From contig NZ_MQTZ01000041.1 in the NCBI RefSeq assembly GCF_001939115.1, positions 62,001 through 126,000 on the forward strand: a stretch of DNA of 64,000 nt, in the 5' to 3' direction. Below are positions 16,160 to 25,107 of this stretch, piece by piece. How positions within the stretch are numbered: position 1 is the stretch's first letter; each line of letters opens with the position of its first letter. The position numbers were made by a program, and so were the translations under genes. Origin of the DNA: Leptolyngbya sp. 'hensonii' (GTDB lineage: Bacteria > Cyanobacteriota > Cyanobacteriia > GCF-001939115). The notes beneath the pieces were generated by a model. The model worked only from the letters and a program-made list of their open reading frames with translations. It had not been told where the DNA came from and did no database searches.

Positions 16160-18247
16160 ATGAAAGAAATTCTTTACCTCGAAATTCCTACGCCTGACTT
16201 GGCTGGCGTTAGAAGCTGGTTAAAAGAGGAATTTCAGCCGCACCGTGGGGAGAAGCAACTCACTCCAGAAGGATTTCGCTGGCAACCGGCAAACCAGCAA
16301 GACCATTCCGGCAAGGATTTACCGGCAGAGTTGTCGATCTTTGTTTGGTCTGTGCAAAGAACAACCTACTTGAAGGTCTTCCGCTGGGCTGAGGTTCCGC
16401 TCACTGACGAACGCATGTTTCTGCAGGAACTGGTTCGATCGGTGCGTCACCAATTTCCCCATCATTATCCCGTCCCCCCTGAGATTGACCTGTCCCAGGA
16501 AACCATCTTTACGGCCCTCGCGCCGGTTTACCCCGAAACCGTTAAGTTTTTCCAGCGCATGCCGAATGGGGAATATGACCTCACCCGCGTCTACTGGTGG
16601 GAAAAGCGATGGCGGGCCGGAGTCCGCAACCCACAACAGCCCCAGCAGGTGATCGCCCGCGTCCAAACGGAAACAGGTCGGGAAGAAGGCGAGGAGGCCG
16701 GTTCCTCCCCCTACGATCTTATTTATATCGGTGGAGCCTTGGGCGTGATCCATGCGGTGGTCATGGCCCGTCTGGGCTATCGGGTTCTGCTGGTGGAGCG
16801 CTTACCCTTTGGGCGCATGAACCGGGAGTGGAATATTTCCCGCAGTGAATTTCAAAGTCTACTGGATCTGGGCGTCTTCACCCCGACAGAGTTTGAAGAG
16901 GTGATTGCCAGGGAATATGTTGATGGGTTCCACAAGTTCTTTGATGCGAACAATCCACCCCATCTCAAAGCCCCCATCCTCCATACCCCCACGGTTTTAA
17001 ATGTGGGGCTGGATGCCGAGAAATTGCTCCGAGTTTGCGGCGAAAAGTTGAAGGCTGCTGGGGGAACGATTTGGGATGAAACGGAGTTTATTCGAGCAGA
17101 GATTGCGGACGATCGGGCTGCCGTATTTCTGACCCACCTGCCCGATCAGACCCCCCGACAGGCCCAGGGTCGCCTGCTGGTCGATGCCATGGGCACAGCC
17201 TCTCCAATCGCCTGGCAGTTGAATGGGGGGCGGGCCTTCGACAGCGTCTGCCCCACAGTTGGGGCCGTGATTGAGCGGGGCTTTGAACCTGGCGTCTGGG
17301 ATGCCAATTATGGGGATGTCCTGAACAGCCATGGGGATATTTCGCGAGGTCGGCAACTGATCTGGGAGCTCTTTCCAGCCGAACAGGAGGAACTGACCTT
17401 TTACCTGTTCCACTATCACCAGGTCCATCCAGACAATCCCGGCTCCCTCCTGGAAATGTACGAAGATTTCTTCACCATTCTGCCGGAATATCGCCGCTGC
17501 GATCTCGAAAAGCTGGTCTGGAAGAAACCGACTTTTGGGTACATTCCTGGCCATTTCAGTGTGAGTCGCCAGGATCGGCGGGTGGCCTTCGATCGGCTGA
17601 TTGCGATCGGGGATGCGGCCTCGCTCCAGTCTCCGCTGATCTTTACAGGCTTTGGCTCTCTGGTGCGTAACCTGCCTCGCCTGACCGACCTGCTCAATAT
17701 TGCGCTCCAGAATGATTTACTCACAGCCCCTTACCTGAACCAGATCCGGGCTTACCAGAGCAATGTTTCCGTCACCTGGTTATTTTCCAAAGGTATGATG
17801 GTACCCACAGGCCAGCATTTGCCGCCAGAGCGCATCAATGCCATGTTGAACACCTTTTTTGGCATCCTGGCAGATGAATCACCACAAGTGGCTGACGCCT
17901 TCATCAAAGACCGGGCCGATTGGCTTTCTTTCAACCGCATGGCTCTCAAAGCCGCCTGGAGAAATCCGGCCCTGTTGCTCTGGATCTGGCAATTGGCTGG
18001 CCCTCAGGATTTACTGCGCTGGTTGGGCAGCTACTGGAGTTTCACGATCGCAGCCCTGCTCAGTGCCCTGTTGCGAGTCTGGTTTCCGGCACTGGTACAG
18101 CGTCTCCAGCCCTGGCTGGAACCCCGATTGCCGGGCCTATGGTTTTGGCTGCGCGTTCAGAGCCACGCTTACACCTACGGCACTGGACGATCGTCCCCAA
18201 GCCATTCCAATCTTGCCAGTTCGAAATCCCACTGGCAGTCGGTGTAG
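16160..18247 (+). CDS. CruA/CruP-family lycopene cyclase-like flavoprotein
   Basis: The 695-residue protein has an N-terminal extension of about 175 residues, then an FAD/NAD(P) nucleotide-binding strand-turn-helix (YDLIYIGGALGVIHAVVMAR), LLVERLPFG and NREWNISRSEF, the last a marker I associate with CruA/CruP proteins. Further conserved parts are IAIGDAASLQSPLIFTGFGS, as in flavin-dependent cyclases and oxygenases, and a hydrophobic C-terminus. CruA converts lycopene to gamma/beta-carotene in cyanobacteria lacking CrtL; CruP is a relative with a debated, stress-linked role. I cannot separate the two by eye. It is a single-gene unit. Reaction is inferred by family only. Confidence 0.78.
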   Translation: MKEILYLEIPTPDLAGVRSWLKEEFQPHRGEKQLTPEGFRWQPANQQDHSGKDLPAELSIFVWSVQRTTYLKVFRWAEVPLTDERMFLQELVRSVRHQFPHHYPVPPEIDLSQETIFTALAPVYPETVKFFQRMPNGEYDLTRVYWWEKRWRAGVRNPQQPQQVIARVQTETGREEGEEAGSSPYDLIYIGGALGVIHAVVMARLGYRVLLVERLPFGRMNREWNISRSEFQSLLDLGVFTPTEFEEVIAREYVDGFHKFFDANNPPHLKAPILHTPTVLNVGLDAEKLLRVCGEKLKAAGGTIWDETEFIRAEIADDRAAVFLTHLPDQTPRQAQGRLLVDAMGTASPIAWQLNGGRAFDSVCPTVGAVIERGFEPGVWDANYGDVLNSHGDISRGRQLIWELFPAEQEELTFYLFHYHQVHPDNPGSLLEMYEDFFTILPEYRRCDLEKLVWKKPTFGYIPGHFSVSRQDRRVAFDRLIAIGDAASLQSPLIFTGFGSLVRNLPRLTDLLNIALQNDLLTAPYLNQIRAYQSNVSVTWLFSKGMMVPTGQHLPPERINAMLNTFFGILADESPQVADAFIKDRADWLSFNRMALKAAWRNPALLLWIWQLAGPQDLLRWLGSYWSFTIAALLSALLRVWFPALVQRLQPWLEPRLPGLWFWLRVQSHAYTYGTGRSSPSHSNLASSKSHWQSV

Positions 18248-18288
18248 TCCCTCCTGAGAGTTGACAGATCTGCGTCCTGGGAAGGAGT

Positions 18289-18324
18289 CTGCTGGGGGGG
18301 TTGAGCATAAAAAATCCCCAGTAG
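18289..18324. terminator. Possible hairpin terminator downstream of the cyclase gene
   Basis: CTGCTGGGG (18289-18297) can pair with CCCCAGTAG (18316-18324), eight of nine positions, around an 18-base loop. It lies 42 bases after the cyclase stop. There is no T-tract after it on the plus strand, so a terminator role is tentative. Confidence 0.35.
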
Positions 18325-18419
18325 GTCATCCCAACGCATGAGGATCATTCTTTGTCAAGTATGCGATCATGGATACAGAAGGCTGAAGTGTTGCTTTGGT
18401 CTTTCCCAAGGAGGGATTT

Positions 18420-18851
18420 ATGAGAAACAGAGTTCTGACTGGAGTGCTGGCACTTGCAGCAGTTTTGACCACAACGACAGTCAACGCTGCCAATCCAAAC
18501 CAGGTTCAACAGTTACTGAGAACCCGGGAATGTGCTGGGTGTGACCTGAAGGGAGCCAACCTGAAAGGAGCCTATCTGCTGGGAGCTGACTTGCGCAATG
18601 CAGATTTGCGGGGAGCTAATTTAACCGAAGCCAACCTGGAAGGAGCTGACCTGACGGGGGCTAAGTTGCAGGGCGCAAATTTAACCCGTGCATTTGTGAC
18701 GAACGCCACCTTAAATGACGCAAATTTGACCAACGCAAACCTGCAATATGCCCGAATTTATAATGCACAGACAATTGGGGCAACGTTGACCAACATCAAC
18801 ATTGCGGGAGCAGAAGTCTTTGGCAGCAGCATTAACATTGGTGGTGATTAG
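18420..18851 (+). CDS. Secreted pentapeptide-repeat protein
   Basis: The protein of 143 residues starts with a signal peptide (MRNRVLTGVLALAAVLTTTT, cleavage after VNA) and then has a short two-cysteine segment (ECAGC) and about ten A(D/N)LxX repeats such as ANLKGAYLLGADLRNADLRG, which fold into a right-handed quadrilateral beta-helix. It is probably exported to the periplasm or lumen. ATG 18420 is fixed by AAGGAGG just upstream; an ATG at 18396 in the same frame has no such site. Pentapeptide-repeat proteins are abundant in cyanobacteria and mostly without known function. A strong inverted repeat follows the gene. Confidence 0.88.
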   Translation: MRNRVLTGVLALAAVLTTTTVNAANPNQVQQLLRTRECAGCDLKGANLKGAYLLGADLRNADLRGANLTEANLEGADLTGAKLQGANLTRAFVTNATLNDANLTNANLQYARIYNAQTIGATLTNINIAGAEVFGSSINIGGD

Positions 18852-18910
18852 TAAAAATCCAAGCGTTTTTTGAGCAGGAGTCAAGACCCTGACTCAGAGA
18901 CATCGCTCAG

Positions 18911-18972
18911 AAGCATAGCAAGGGGCAGGTGATCCCTGGAATCATCTCAGATGTCTGCCCGGTGCTATGCTT
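18911..18972. terminator. Long imperfect inverted repeat, terminator or small RNA
   Basis: AAGCATAGCAAGGGGCAG (18911-18928) pairs with CTGCCCGGTGCTATGCTT (18955-18972) at 16 of 18 positions around a 26-base loop. It sits 60 bases after the pentapeptide-repeat stop and 86 bases before the TM2/SHOCT gene. The stem is long for a simple terminator and is followed by TTTGCAG rather than a clean T-tract. Confidence 0.55.
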
Positions 18973-19057
18973 TGCAGTTTAATCAGGCATTCCCCGACAT
19001 TCTTGCGATTCTTCCTCTACACTAAAATGGATCAAACAGAGGAATGGCAGGTCTTTG

Positions 19058-19459
19058 ATGTTAAGTCGGCCAAAGAATCGTCAGGTCGCTGCTTTACTTG
19101 CGCTTCTGGGGATTCTGGTACCCATCAGCGGGTTCCATAAATTTTATCTGGGGCAACCCCTTTGGGGGCTGTTTTATCTGTTGCTCTCTCTGGGAACTCC
19201 CATTGCCCGGATTGCCAGCGCGATCGAAGCCGTCTGGTATCTGATCCAACGGCAGGAAGATTTTGACCGTAACTTCAATGCCACGATCGCGAAGATAGGT
19301 TCGACTGGCAGGCCGGGTCAGGCTCCGACTTCATCCCCGGTTCAGGTGGGGGCAATCTCAGAGGCGGTGCGTCAGTTAGACCAACTCCGACAGGACGGAC
19401 TGATTACTGAGTACGAGTTCGAGCAGAAGCGAAGACAGCTCCTCGATCGCATCGGTTAA
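19058..19459 (+). CDS. TM2-domain protein with C-terminal SHOCT-like motif
   Basis: The 133-residue protein has two membrane helices with a connecting glycine-rich loop (ISGFHKFYLGQPLWGLFYLL), the pattern of TM2 domains, followed by a charged linker and a C-terminal SHOCT-like helix pair (QLDQLRQDGLITEYEFEQKR). SHOCT motifs bind partners or mark oligomerising membrane proteins; role unknown. I use the ATG at 19058, since the TTG immediately before it adds only one codon. It lies 30 bases before the HhH gene, so the pair may be cotranscribed. Confidence 0.82.
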   Translation: MLSRPKNRQVAALLALLGILVPISGFHKFYLGQPLWGLFYLLLSLGTPIARIASAIEAVWYLIQRQEDFDRNFNATIAKIGSTGRPGQAPTSSPVQVGAISEAVRQLDQLRQDGLITEYEFEQKRRQLLDRIG

Positions 19460-19489
19460 GCTAAAGAGGATTGCCCCAGGGAAGCAGGC

Positions 19490-20047
19490 ATGTCGTTACT
19501 GAACTGGTTATCTTCCATTGCCCAATCCAGCCTGAATCCAGATTTCCAGGCGATCAAAGCGCGCATTCTCAGTACACCCTACTATCGCCTGCAATCGGCA
19601 ACAGAGATCCAGGTCGCTGCAACCCTGGGGATCAGAATTGATGTCAATCGGGCTTCTGTGGATGACTGGCTGCGGATTCCAGGCATTTCTATTCACCAGG
19701 CCAGATCGCTGGTAGACCTGACCCAGACCGGTGTACAGTTCTGTGGCCCGGAGGATGTGGCTGCAGCTCTGGGACTGCCAGAGCAATGGCTGAGGCCGGC
19801 AATTCCGATTCTGCAGTTCTGTTACTACGATGCGGCCAGTCTGGAGACGATCGGGCGTGTGAACCCAAGCACAGCTCCGTTGGAAGACCTGAAGCGGATT
19901 CCTGGTCTGGCCTCCTCGTTGGCCGTTGCGATCGGGCGCGATCGGCAAATCAACGGTCCCTATCACGACCTGGCTGATCTGCAAAGACGCCTCTCGCTCC
20001 CAGGGGAACTGATTTCCCAGTTGATGCACTATCTGCGATTTCAGTGA
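19490..20047 (+). CDS. ComEA-like helix-hairpin-helix protein
   Basis: The 185-residue protein has two helix-hairpin-helix modules: VNRASVDDWLRIPGISIHQA near residues 50-70 and VNPSTAPLEDLKRIPGLASS near 125-145. HhH modules grip DNA backbone without sequence preference, as in ComEA of DNA uptake. No signal peptide or membrane anchor is visible, so this is not a normal periplasmic ComEA and may act on DNA in the cytoplasm or bind another protein. It is convergent with lepB, 11 bases apart. Confidence 0.78.
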   Translation: MSLLNWLSSIAQSSLNPDFQAIKARILSTPYYRLQSATEIQVAATLGIRIDVNRASVDDWLRIPGISIHQARSLVDLTQTGVQFCGPEDVAAALGLPEQWLRPAIPILQFCYYDAASLETIGRVNPSTAPLEDLKRIPGLASSLAVAIGRDRQINGPYHDLADLQRRLSLPGELISQLMHYLRFQ

Positions 20048-20058
20048 CCTCTGAACCC

Positions 20059-20664
20059 CTAAATCGAGCCCATTCGGGAGATGGGCCAGAAGCGAAAACT
20101 TGCGTGGCCGATCACATTTGGAATGGGCAAGAACCCCCAAACATGGGAATCGTTACTGTTATTGCGGTTATCCCCCATAACAAACAGGTGGTTCTCAGGA
20201 ACTGTCAGAAGCTTCGTCTCGTAAGCTGGAGCTTCGGCAATATAGGGTTCCTGCAGGGCAGTTCCATCCACGTACACCTTTCCCCCCTTAACCTGCACAG
20301 TTTGCCCCGGCAGAGCAATCACCCGTTTGATGAATGCTTGATCCCGATCGAACCCCTGCTTCTGTAATTGAATCGGCGGATCAAAGACGATGATATCGCC
20401 GAACTGGGGGGGATGAAATCGGTAGGAAATCTTTTCCACTACCAGACGATCTCGGACCTCCAGGGTGGGCACCATGGAATCTGAGGGGATAAACCGGGGC
20501 TCAGCAATGAAAAAGCGAATGACCAGAGCCAGGATCAGAGCGATCGCCAGAATCTGGATATTCTCCAAAAGCGCCTTCCCTACGCTTTTGGCTTCAGCGG
20601 GATGCAGGTTAGAAGGGAGTGCTTCAGGGGTTTGAGGGCTGGGAGATGGGTTTTCAGAAGTCAT
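20059..20664 (-). CDS. lepB: Signal peptidase I
   Basis: The 201-residue protein has a cytoplasmic tail (1-32), a membrane helix (about 33-53), then EPRFIPSDSMVPTLEVRDR with the catalytic serine S63 before M64 and the general-base lysine K113 in AFIKRVIALPG, and FVMGDNRNNSNDSH near the C-terminus. It removes signal peptides from exported proteins on the periplasmic or lumenal side of the membrane. Short length is typical for cyanobacteria. The gene is monocistronic or follows the membrane pair upstream of it on the same strand. Confidence 0.95.
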   Translation of the reverse strand: MTSENPSPSPQTPEALPSNLHPAEAKSVGKALLENIQILAIALILALVIRFFIAEPRFIPSDSMVPTLEVRDRLVVEKISYRFHPPQFGDIIVFDPPIQLQKQGFDRDQAFIKRVIALPGQTVQVKGGKVYVDGTALQEPYIAEAPAYETKLLTVPENHLFVMGDNRNNSNDSHVWGFLPIPNVIGHASFRFWPISRMGSI

Positions 20665-20712
20665 TCGTTTGTAACTTGTAGCAGGTTTCGGATATAGCTC
20701 TAAAATTTCATG

Positions 20713-21357
20713 TTATTGAAACTTGGGACCAAACCAAATCTCAAGGTGCTTGGCCGCAGACTTATCGGGAATAAACTGGGGAATTACTTTATCCCTGACC
20801 TCCAGGCCTGTCAGGATCTTGACCACATTTTCCGCTTTTGCCCTGTCTGTCTTACGAAAATATCTAACTTGAGAATTTGCAGGTCCCCTGGCAACCACTT
20901 CTGGTTTTGGAATAATGTACCCCTTCTCCTGAAGTTCCTTACTGATCAATTCGGCGGCCTTGAGCTGTGATGGACTCTGAATCTGAAGATAAATGAGAGG
21001 AGCTTGATTCTCCAGTCCGGGAACTGAATTATAGGCATTTTTAACATATTCCTGCGGTACCCCTACAATGACCTGATCCAGGCCAGCTTTCCGCTGTTCT
21101 AGTTGATTGATTTGCTGTTCCAGTTGATTAATCTGTTTAATTTTCTGGTCGATTTTCTGGTCTAACTTGCGTGAGTCTTCCTTCTTTTCTTCCAACTCAT
21201 TCTGTACACCAATGATTAAAAAACATGTAAATGCTAGATATAAAATCGCGGCGATCGTAGGCACAAGAATCGAAATAGTGGTTCGCCTGCGAGCCTTTTT
21301 TTGACTGGCTTCCACCCGCTCGACCAGAGATTGAATTTCATCCGGTGAAAAAGACAT
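20713..21357 (-). CDS. Membrane coiled-coil protein with LytR_C-like domain
   Basis: The 214-residue protein has a short cytoplasmic head, one membrane helix near residues 25-52 (TISILVPTIAAILYLAFTCF), a coiled coil of heptads rich in Q, L, E and K (about 55-100), and a C-terminal domain whose pattern (IYLQIQSPSQLKAAELISK, VRYFRKTDRAKAENVVKI) resembles the LytR C-terminal/SPOR-like fold. The resemblance is to the pattern only, not to a close family. I chose ATG 21357, preceded by AAGG, 4 bases after the stop of the upstream gene; 9 more residues are open upstream. It appears to form an operon with the gene at 21362. Confidence 0.66.
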   Translation of the reverse strand: MSFSPDEIQSLVERVEASQKKARRRTTISILVPTIAAILYLAFTCFLIIGVQNELEEKKEDSRKLDQKIDQKIKQINQLEQQINQLEQRKAGLDQVIVGVPQEYVKNAYNSVPGLENQAPLIYLQIQSPSQLKAAELISKELQEKGYIIPKPEVVARGPANSQVRYFRKTDRAKAENVVKILTGLEVRDKVIPQFIPDKSAAKHLEIWFGPKFQ

Positions 21358-21361
21358 GACC

Positions 21362-21724
21362 TTAACCAGAGACTGTTTTCTCAATCAGCTTCAAAAACAT
21401 TTCTTTGAGCCGCTTCTGTTCTTCTGCATCGATCGCAGTCGGATTCTGTTGAAGGGACTGTAATAGGGGACGAGCCGCTTCTAAATTTCTGGCTTTTTCT
21501 CTCCGGTCTAAGATTTCTTTGCCAGGAATAAAGCCCAATCCCCCGAAAATACTACCGCCCAGAACCCCTGCTAATTCTTTGAGATCGCCATTGATAATGA
21601 TGGGCAAACCCTTAAAAGCAGCAATTGCGAGTATGACATGCACAAGTACCGCTAGGGCCATTTCCTGAGCTGCCTTGTGGTGATTCTTAATTAACTGATT
21701 TAGAAAAGTCTCGTTGGCCAGCAT
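21362..21724 (-). CDS. Small membrane protein, unknown function
   Basis: A 120-residue protein with one or two hydrophobic segments (ALAVLVHVILAIAAFKGLPI and a glycine-rich GVLGGSIFGGLGFIPGKE) followed by a charged helical tail (LLQSLQQNPTAIDAEEQKRL). I do not recognise the family. It is 4 bases upstream of the coiled-coil protein gene, and the pair probably makes one membrane complex; nothing shows what for. Confidence 0.62.
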   Translation of the reverse strand: MLANETFLNQLIKNHHKAAQEMALAVLVHVILAIAAFKGLPIIINGDLKELAGVLGGSIFGGLGFIPGKEILDRREKARNLEAARPLLQSLQQNPTAIDAEEQKRLKEMFLKLIEKTVSG

Positions 21725-21783
21725 GTACTTCTCTAAAAAATTGCTGCGATCGTCACTTCAATCTAAACCGAGTATACCGGCAT

Positions 21784-23544
21784 CTAAAGCCTGAATTCGT
21801 CAAATTTGACCCCGGCGGATTCTGGTTTACGAGTATCGAAATAGTAGCTGCTAATTGTGCCCGTCCCGGTGTCCAAAATGCTGAAGGCTGTGATGTCATT
21901 GCTGGCGATATAGGGCAAGGATTGGCCTGCGTCCAGCAAAGGCGCGATCGTGGGGACGATCGGGTCTAGCCCGTTAGGATTACCCGTCTCCGCATAGTCC
22001 TTCCCAGCAGGCACTTTCCGCTTCAAGGTTCCCACGTAAGCCCCATAGGAGTTACCCACATTGGAGGTTTCCAGAAAGTGGGTTCCTCGGGGACTGATAA
22101 AGCGATTCCAGAGGTGGGAATGGCCATAGAAGACCAGTTGCACCCCGGCCTCCTCCAGCAGAGGGACCACATCGCGCACCAGGTAATCAGCGGACTGGGG
22201 ATATTCATACCGAATGGCATGGATATCCCCCCTATCGTCCCGATCGATCACCTGCACCGGGTCCGTATAGGCTGGAACTACATTTTCCCCCAGGGAGTGA
22301 GGGGGATGATGGAACATGACAATCCGATATTTTGCCTGCTGGAACTCAGGTCGCTGTAACTCTTGCTGCAGCCAGTTGTACTGGGCACTACCGGGTCCGA
22401 TCGCCTCAAAGATATGCTGCCCATAACCCCAATCCAGGGGATTCTCCACATCCCGTTCCCGATACTTACCGCGCACCCCCGCCGCCAGACTGGGAGAGCG
22501 CCAGATGTTCGTGGCATAGAGCACAATCAGCCGCACATCCCCAAAAGTAACGGCATAGTATTGCTTGCCACCGGGACTATCTTCCGGCAGGGTAAAGATT
22601 TCTTCGTAAGTGTCGGTGTTAAAGGAGTAGTCTTTCCAGCCCTGCGGCTTTAGGGTCAGTGTCGGGTGAGCCTGCTGTGCGGCCCATCGGGGAACCGGAT
22701 CGCCAAATTGATCATTCAGGCTGCTGTGCTCAGAAAAGCGGCCCATCACCTCATGGTTCCCGATCGCAGGAAACAACGGGGCCGATTGAATCAAATCCCC
22801 ACCCCGATAGACGGTGATTGTTCCCGCTTTCTCCAGTTTGAAACTGGCCTGGCCCTGCAGCACCGGGAAAAAGGCATTCCCCCGATCGTCGTCAAACCAT
22901 TCCGAGGCCCGATCAGGTACATTCACCAGATCCCCGGCAAAGAAAACCGCATCGACAGGACCGATCGTCTCCTTCACCTTCTGCAAGTTGGCCGCCACCA
23001 GAGGCTTCAGTTGATGATCGGAAGTTAGCAGGATCTTCAGGGGCATCCCTGGCTCTGGGGCTGCTGCCAGAGAAAACGGGTCACTCCTGGCTATTTTCCC
23101 ATCCTGCCGCTGACTCTCGACGCGATAGGGAAGACGCTGTCCCGATCGTAATCCCTCCACAATCGCTTCGTGCCGCCAGATCGAGCGGGGAGTTGTTCGT
23201 TGAATCAGGGTGGGGAGTTTAGAATGCTGGTCTTCCCGGGTGCGGCTCAGCTTTGTGGTTGTCGCTGGGACAGACTGCTCCAAATTTTCCCCATAAACCA
23301 CCCAATGTTTTGATCCCGCAAACTCGGTAAACCAGACAACCCGCACCGAAGTCGCTGAGGGTAATTGTAGAAAGGGCTGGGTTAACAACTCAGGTGGAAC
23401 TGAAGTAGCATCAGTAATCTGAGGTAAGTCATGCATAACCAGAAGGAATAAAATAACACCCACACCGATCGCAACAAGTTGAAGCGATTTAAGTACTCTG
23501 CCCATCCCTATTCTGTGCATTTTGAGGGCCAGATGATGAAACAC
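21784..23544 (-). CDS. Metallophosphoesterase of the purple-acid-phosphatase type
   Basis: The 586-residue protein has an N-terminal membrane helix (about 20-42), an Fn3-like region (SATSVRVVWFTEFAGSKHWV), then the calcineurin-like metal sites: ILLTSDHQLKPL, VFFAGDLVNVP, PAIGNHEVMG, RIVMFHHPPHSLG and LVFYGHSHLWNR. These bind a two-metal centre and hydrolyse phosphomonoesters or diesters. The first site reads SDHQ rather than the usual DxH spacing, a small oddity. Membrane anchoring suggests periplasmic action. Several ATGs cluster at the N-terminus, so the exact start is open. Substrate unknown. Confidence 0.84.
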   Translation of the reverse strand: MFHHLALKMHRIGMGRVLKSLQLVAIGVGVILFLLVMHDLPQITDATSVPPELLTQPFLQLPSATSVRVVWFTEFAGSKHWVVYGENLEQSVPATTTKLSRTREDQHSKLPTLIQRTTPRSIWRHEAIVEGLRSGQRLPYRVESQRQDGKIARSDPFSLAAAPEPGMPLKILLTSDHQLKPLVAANLQKVKETIGPVDAVFFAGDLVNVPDRASEWFDDDRGNAFFPVLQGQASFKLEKAGTITVYRGGDLIQSAPLFPAIGNHEVMGRFSEHSSLNDQFGDPVPRWAAQQAHPTLTLKPQGWKDYSFNTDTYEEIFTLPEDSPGGKQYYAVTFGDVRLIVLYATNIWRSPSLAAGVRGKYRERDVENPLDWGYGQHIFEAIGPGSAQYNWLQQELQRPEFQQAKYRIVMFHHPPHSLGENVVPAYTDPVQVIDRDDRGDIHAIRYEYPQSADYLVRDVVPLLEEAGVQLVFYGHSHLWNRFISPRGTHFLETSNVGNSYGAYVGTLKRKVPAGKDYAETGNPNGLDPIVPTIAPLLDAGQSLPYIASNDITAFSILDTGTGTISSYYFDTRKPESAGVKFDEFRL

Positions 23545-23873
23545 CAGTCTATCTGAATCTTTCTGATCTCAGATTTTATGCACTGAGATAGTTTCTATCC
23601 ATCTAATTTTGGGCCATGGGAGTCCACACAGCAACCTTGCTTCTCTGGAAGACTGGCCTGGCGCGAACAGAATTGAGAAGGTTTAAAATTGCCATTCTAA
23701 AGTTTTTTAAATAACTCATCTATATTTATTTATGAATAATTTACGCCTATTCACAAATAGCCTTTTATTGTTTAAGTTATCCTTCAAATTCCCATTTTGT
23801 TTTCTAGTACTCTTTCTCAGTTTTTAGATTGTTATAACTTTTCTTTGAATTGACTCGAAAGGCAGGAAAAGTT
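23545..23873. other. AT-rich divergent spacer
   Basis: This 329-base spacer lies between the divergent phosphoesterase and TPR genes. The right 170 bases are strongly AT-rich (around 23690-23840) compared with neighbours and probably carry promoters for the TPR gene. I see no gene, repeat or fold that stands out. Confidence 0.4.
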
Positions 23874-24164
23874 ATGAGCGTCATCGACACCGTCGTAAGT
23901 GCTGAAAATCTTCTCAAAGAAGGGGATGTAAGAGCTGAACAGGGGGACTATATTGGGGCGGTAGCAGCCTACACTCAGGCACTCCGACTCAATCCTGACT
24001 ATGCTAAAGCCTATGGCAATCGGGGATTAGTTCATACCCATATTGGGGAGCGTCGATCGGCCATTCAGGACTACCGCAAAGCCGCTGAACTTTTCATTGC
24101 CCAGGGAAGTATTGCCAATTATCAGATGATGATGGGGCTGCTGAGACGAGAGGAGCAGCAATAA
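23874..24164 (+). CDS. Small TPR protein
   Basis: The 96-residue protein carries two tetratricopeptide repeats: AEQGDYIGAVAAYTQALRLN and AYGNRGLVHTHIGERRSAIQ. Such short TPR proteins act as protein-protein adaptors; partner unknown. ATG 23874 has AGGAAAA upstream and is better than the TTG eight codons earlier. A strong terminator follows at 24195-24222. Confidence 0.85.
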   Translation: MSVIDTVVSAENLLKEGDVRAEQGDYIGAVAAYTQALRLNPDYAKAYGNRGLVHTHIGERRSAIQDYRKAAELFIAQGSIANYQMMMGLLRREEQQ

Positions 24165-24194
24165 GTACAGAATGTATCTTTTGTAACTCAAGAA

Positions 24195-24222
24195 AAACCC
24201 TCGATCCTGTGATCGAGGGTTT
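24195..24222. terminator. Bidirectional intrinsic terminator
   Basis: AAACCCTCGATC-CTGT-GATCGAGGGTTT, a perfect 12-base stem with a 4-base loop, between the convergent TPR and map genes. A- and T-rich flanks on both strands suit termination in both directions. Confidence 0.85.
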
Positions 24223-24327
24223 CATAATCAGGGTGCATCTACCATCCACTTATTCCGTACAGATGAAGCTGATCAGGAAGATTTTTAAAATTTGGCTGAA
24301 CAATTTCCGTAATTTCCGTAAAACCCA

Positions 24328-25107
24328 TCAAGCCAAAACCGTTGCTTCCAGAGAGGTCAGGATTTCGACCCCTTCTTCCGTGACAGCGATCGTATGCTCA
24401 AACTGAGCTGACAGCTTGCGATCTCGGGTGATAGCAGTCCATTTGTCTTTGAGGACCTTGACTTCATGGGTCCCCTCATTAATCATGGGTTCGATCGTGA
24501 AGACCATGCCCGGTCGCAACTTTAACCCTGTCCCTCGTTTGCCATAGTGGGGGACCTGGGGAGCGGTATGAAAGATATGGCTGATGCCATGGCCGACAAA
24601 ATCGCGCACAACCGAGAAGCCCTGGGGTTCAGCGTAGTTTTGGATGGCTGCCCCAATATCCCCAATCCTCGCTCCTGGTTTCACTTCTGCGATCCCCAAA
24701 TAGAGGCACTTTTCTGTAACTTCTACCAACCGTTGCGCCGTTGGGGAAGGCTGCCCGACCAAAAAGGTCTTTGATGTATCGCCATGGTATCCATCCAGAA
24801 TCAAGGTCACATCGACGTTGATAATGTCGCCAGTTCTGAGAATTTGCTTGGCATTCGGAATACCGTGGCAGACTACTTCGTTCACACTGGTGCAGATCGA
24901 CTTGGGGTAGCCATGATACCCGAGGGGAGCGCTTTTCGCCCCATGAGCCTGGGTCCAGCGCTCAGCTTCATCATTAATTTCTAGGGTGGAGACCCCTGGC
25001 TGTACCATGGGCTCCAGGTGATGGAGTAATTCTGCGGCGAGGCGACCCGCCCGACGCATCTTGTCCAGCTCTCGACGAGATAAAAGCGTAACAACTTCTT
25101 GTTCCAT
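24328..25107 (-). CDS. map: Methionine aminopeptidase type I
   Basis: The 259-residue protein has the type I MAP metal ligands in order: NVDVTLILDGYHGDTSKTF (two aspartates), GHGISHIFHTAPQVPHYG (histidine), TIEPMIN (glutamate) and FEHTIAVTEEG (glutamate). It removes the N-terminal methionine from nascent proteins in the cytosol. ATG 25107 is supported by GGGAA upstream; an open frame 18 codons longer is not needed. No zinc-finger extension is present. The gene is convergent with the TPR gene across a terminator. Confidence 0.93.
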   Translation of the reverse strand: MEQEVVTLLSRRELDKMRRAGRLAAELLHHLEPMVQPGVSTLEINDEAERWTQAHGAKSAPLGYHGYPKSICTSVNEVVCHGIPNAKQILRTGDIINVDVTLILDGYHGDTSKTFLVGQPSPTAQRLVEVTEKCLYLGIAEVKPGARIGDIGAAIQNYAEPQGFSVVRDFVGHGISHIFHTAPQVPHYGKRGTGLKLRPGMVFTIEPMINEGTHEVKVLKDKWTAITRDRKLSAQFEHTIAVTEEGVEILTSLEATVLA

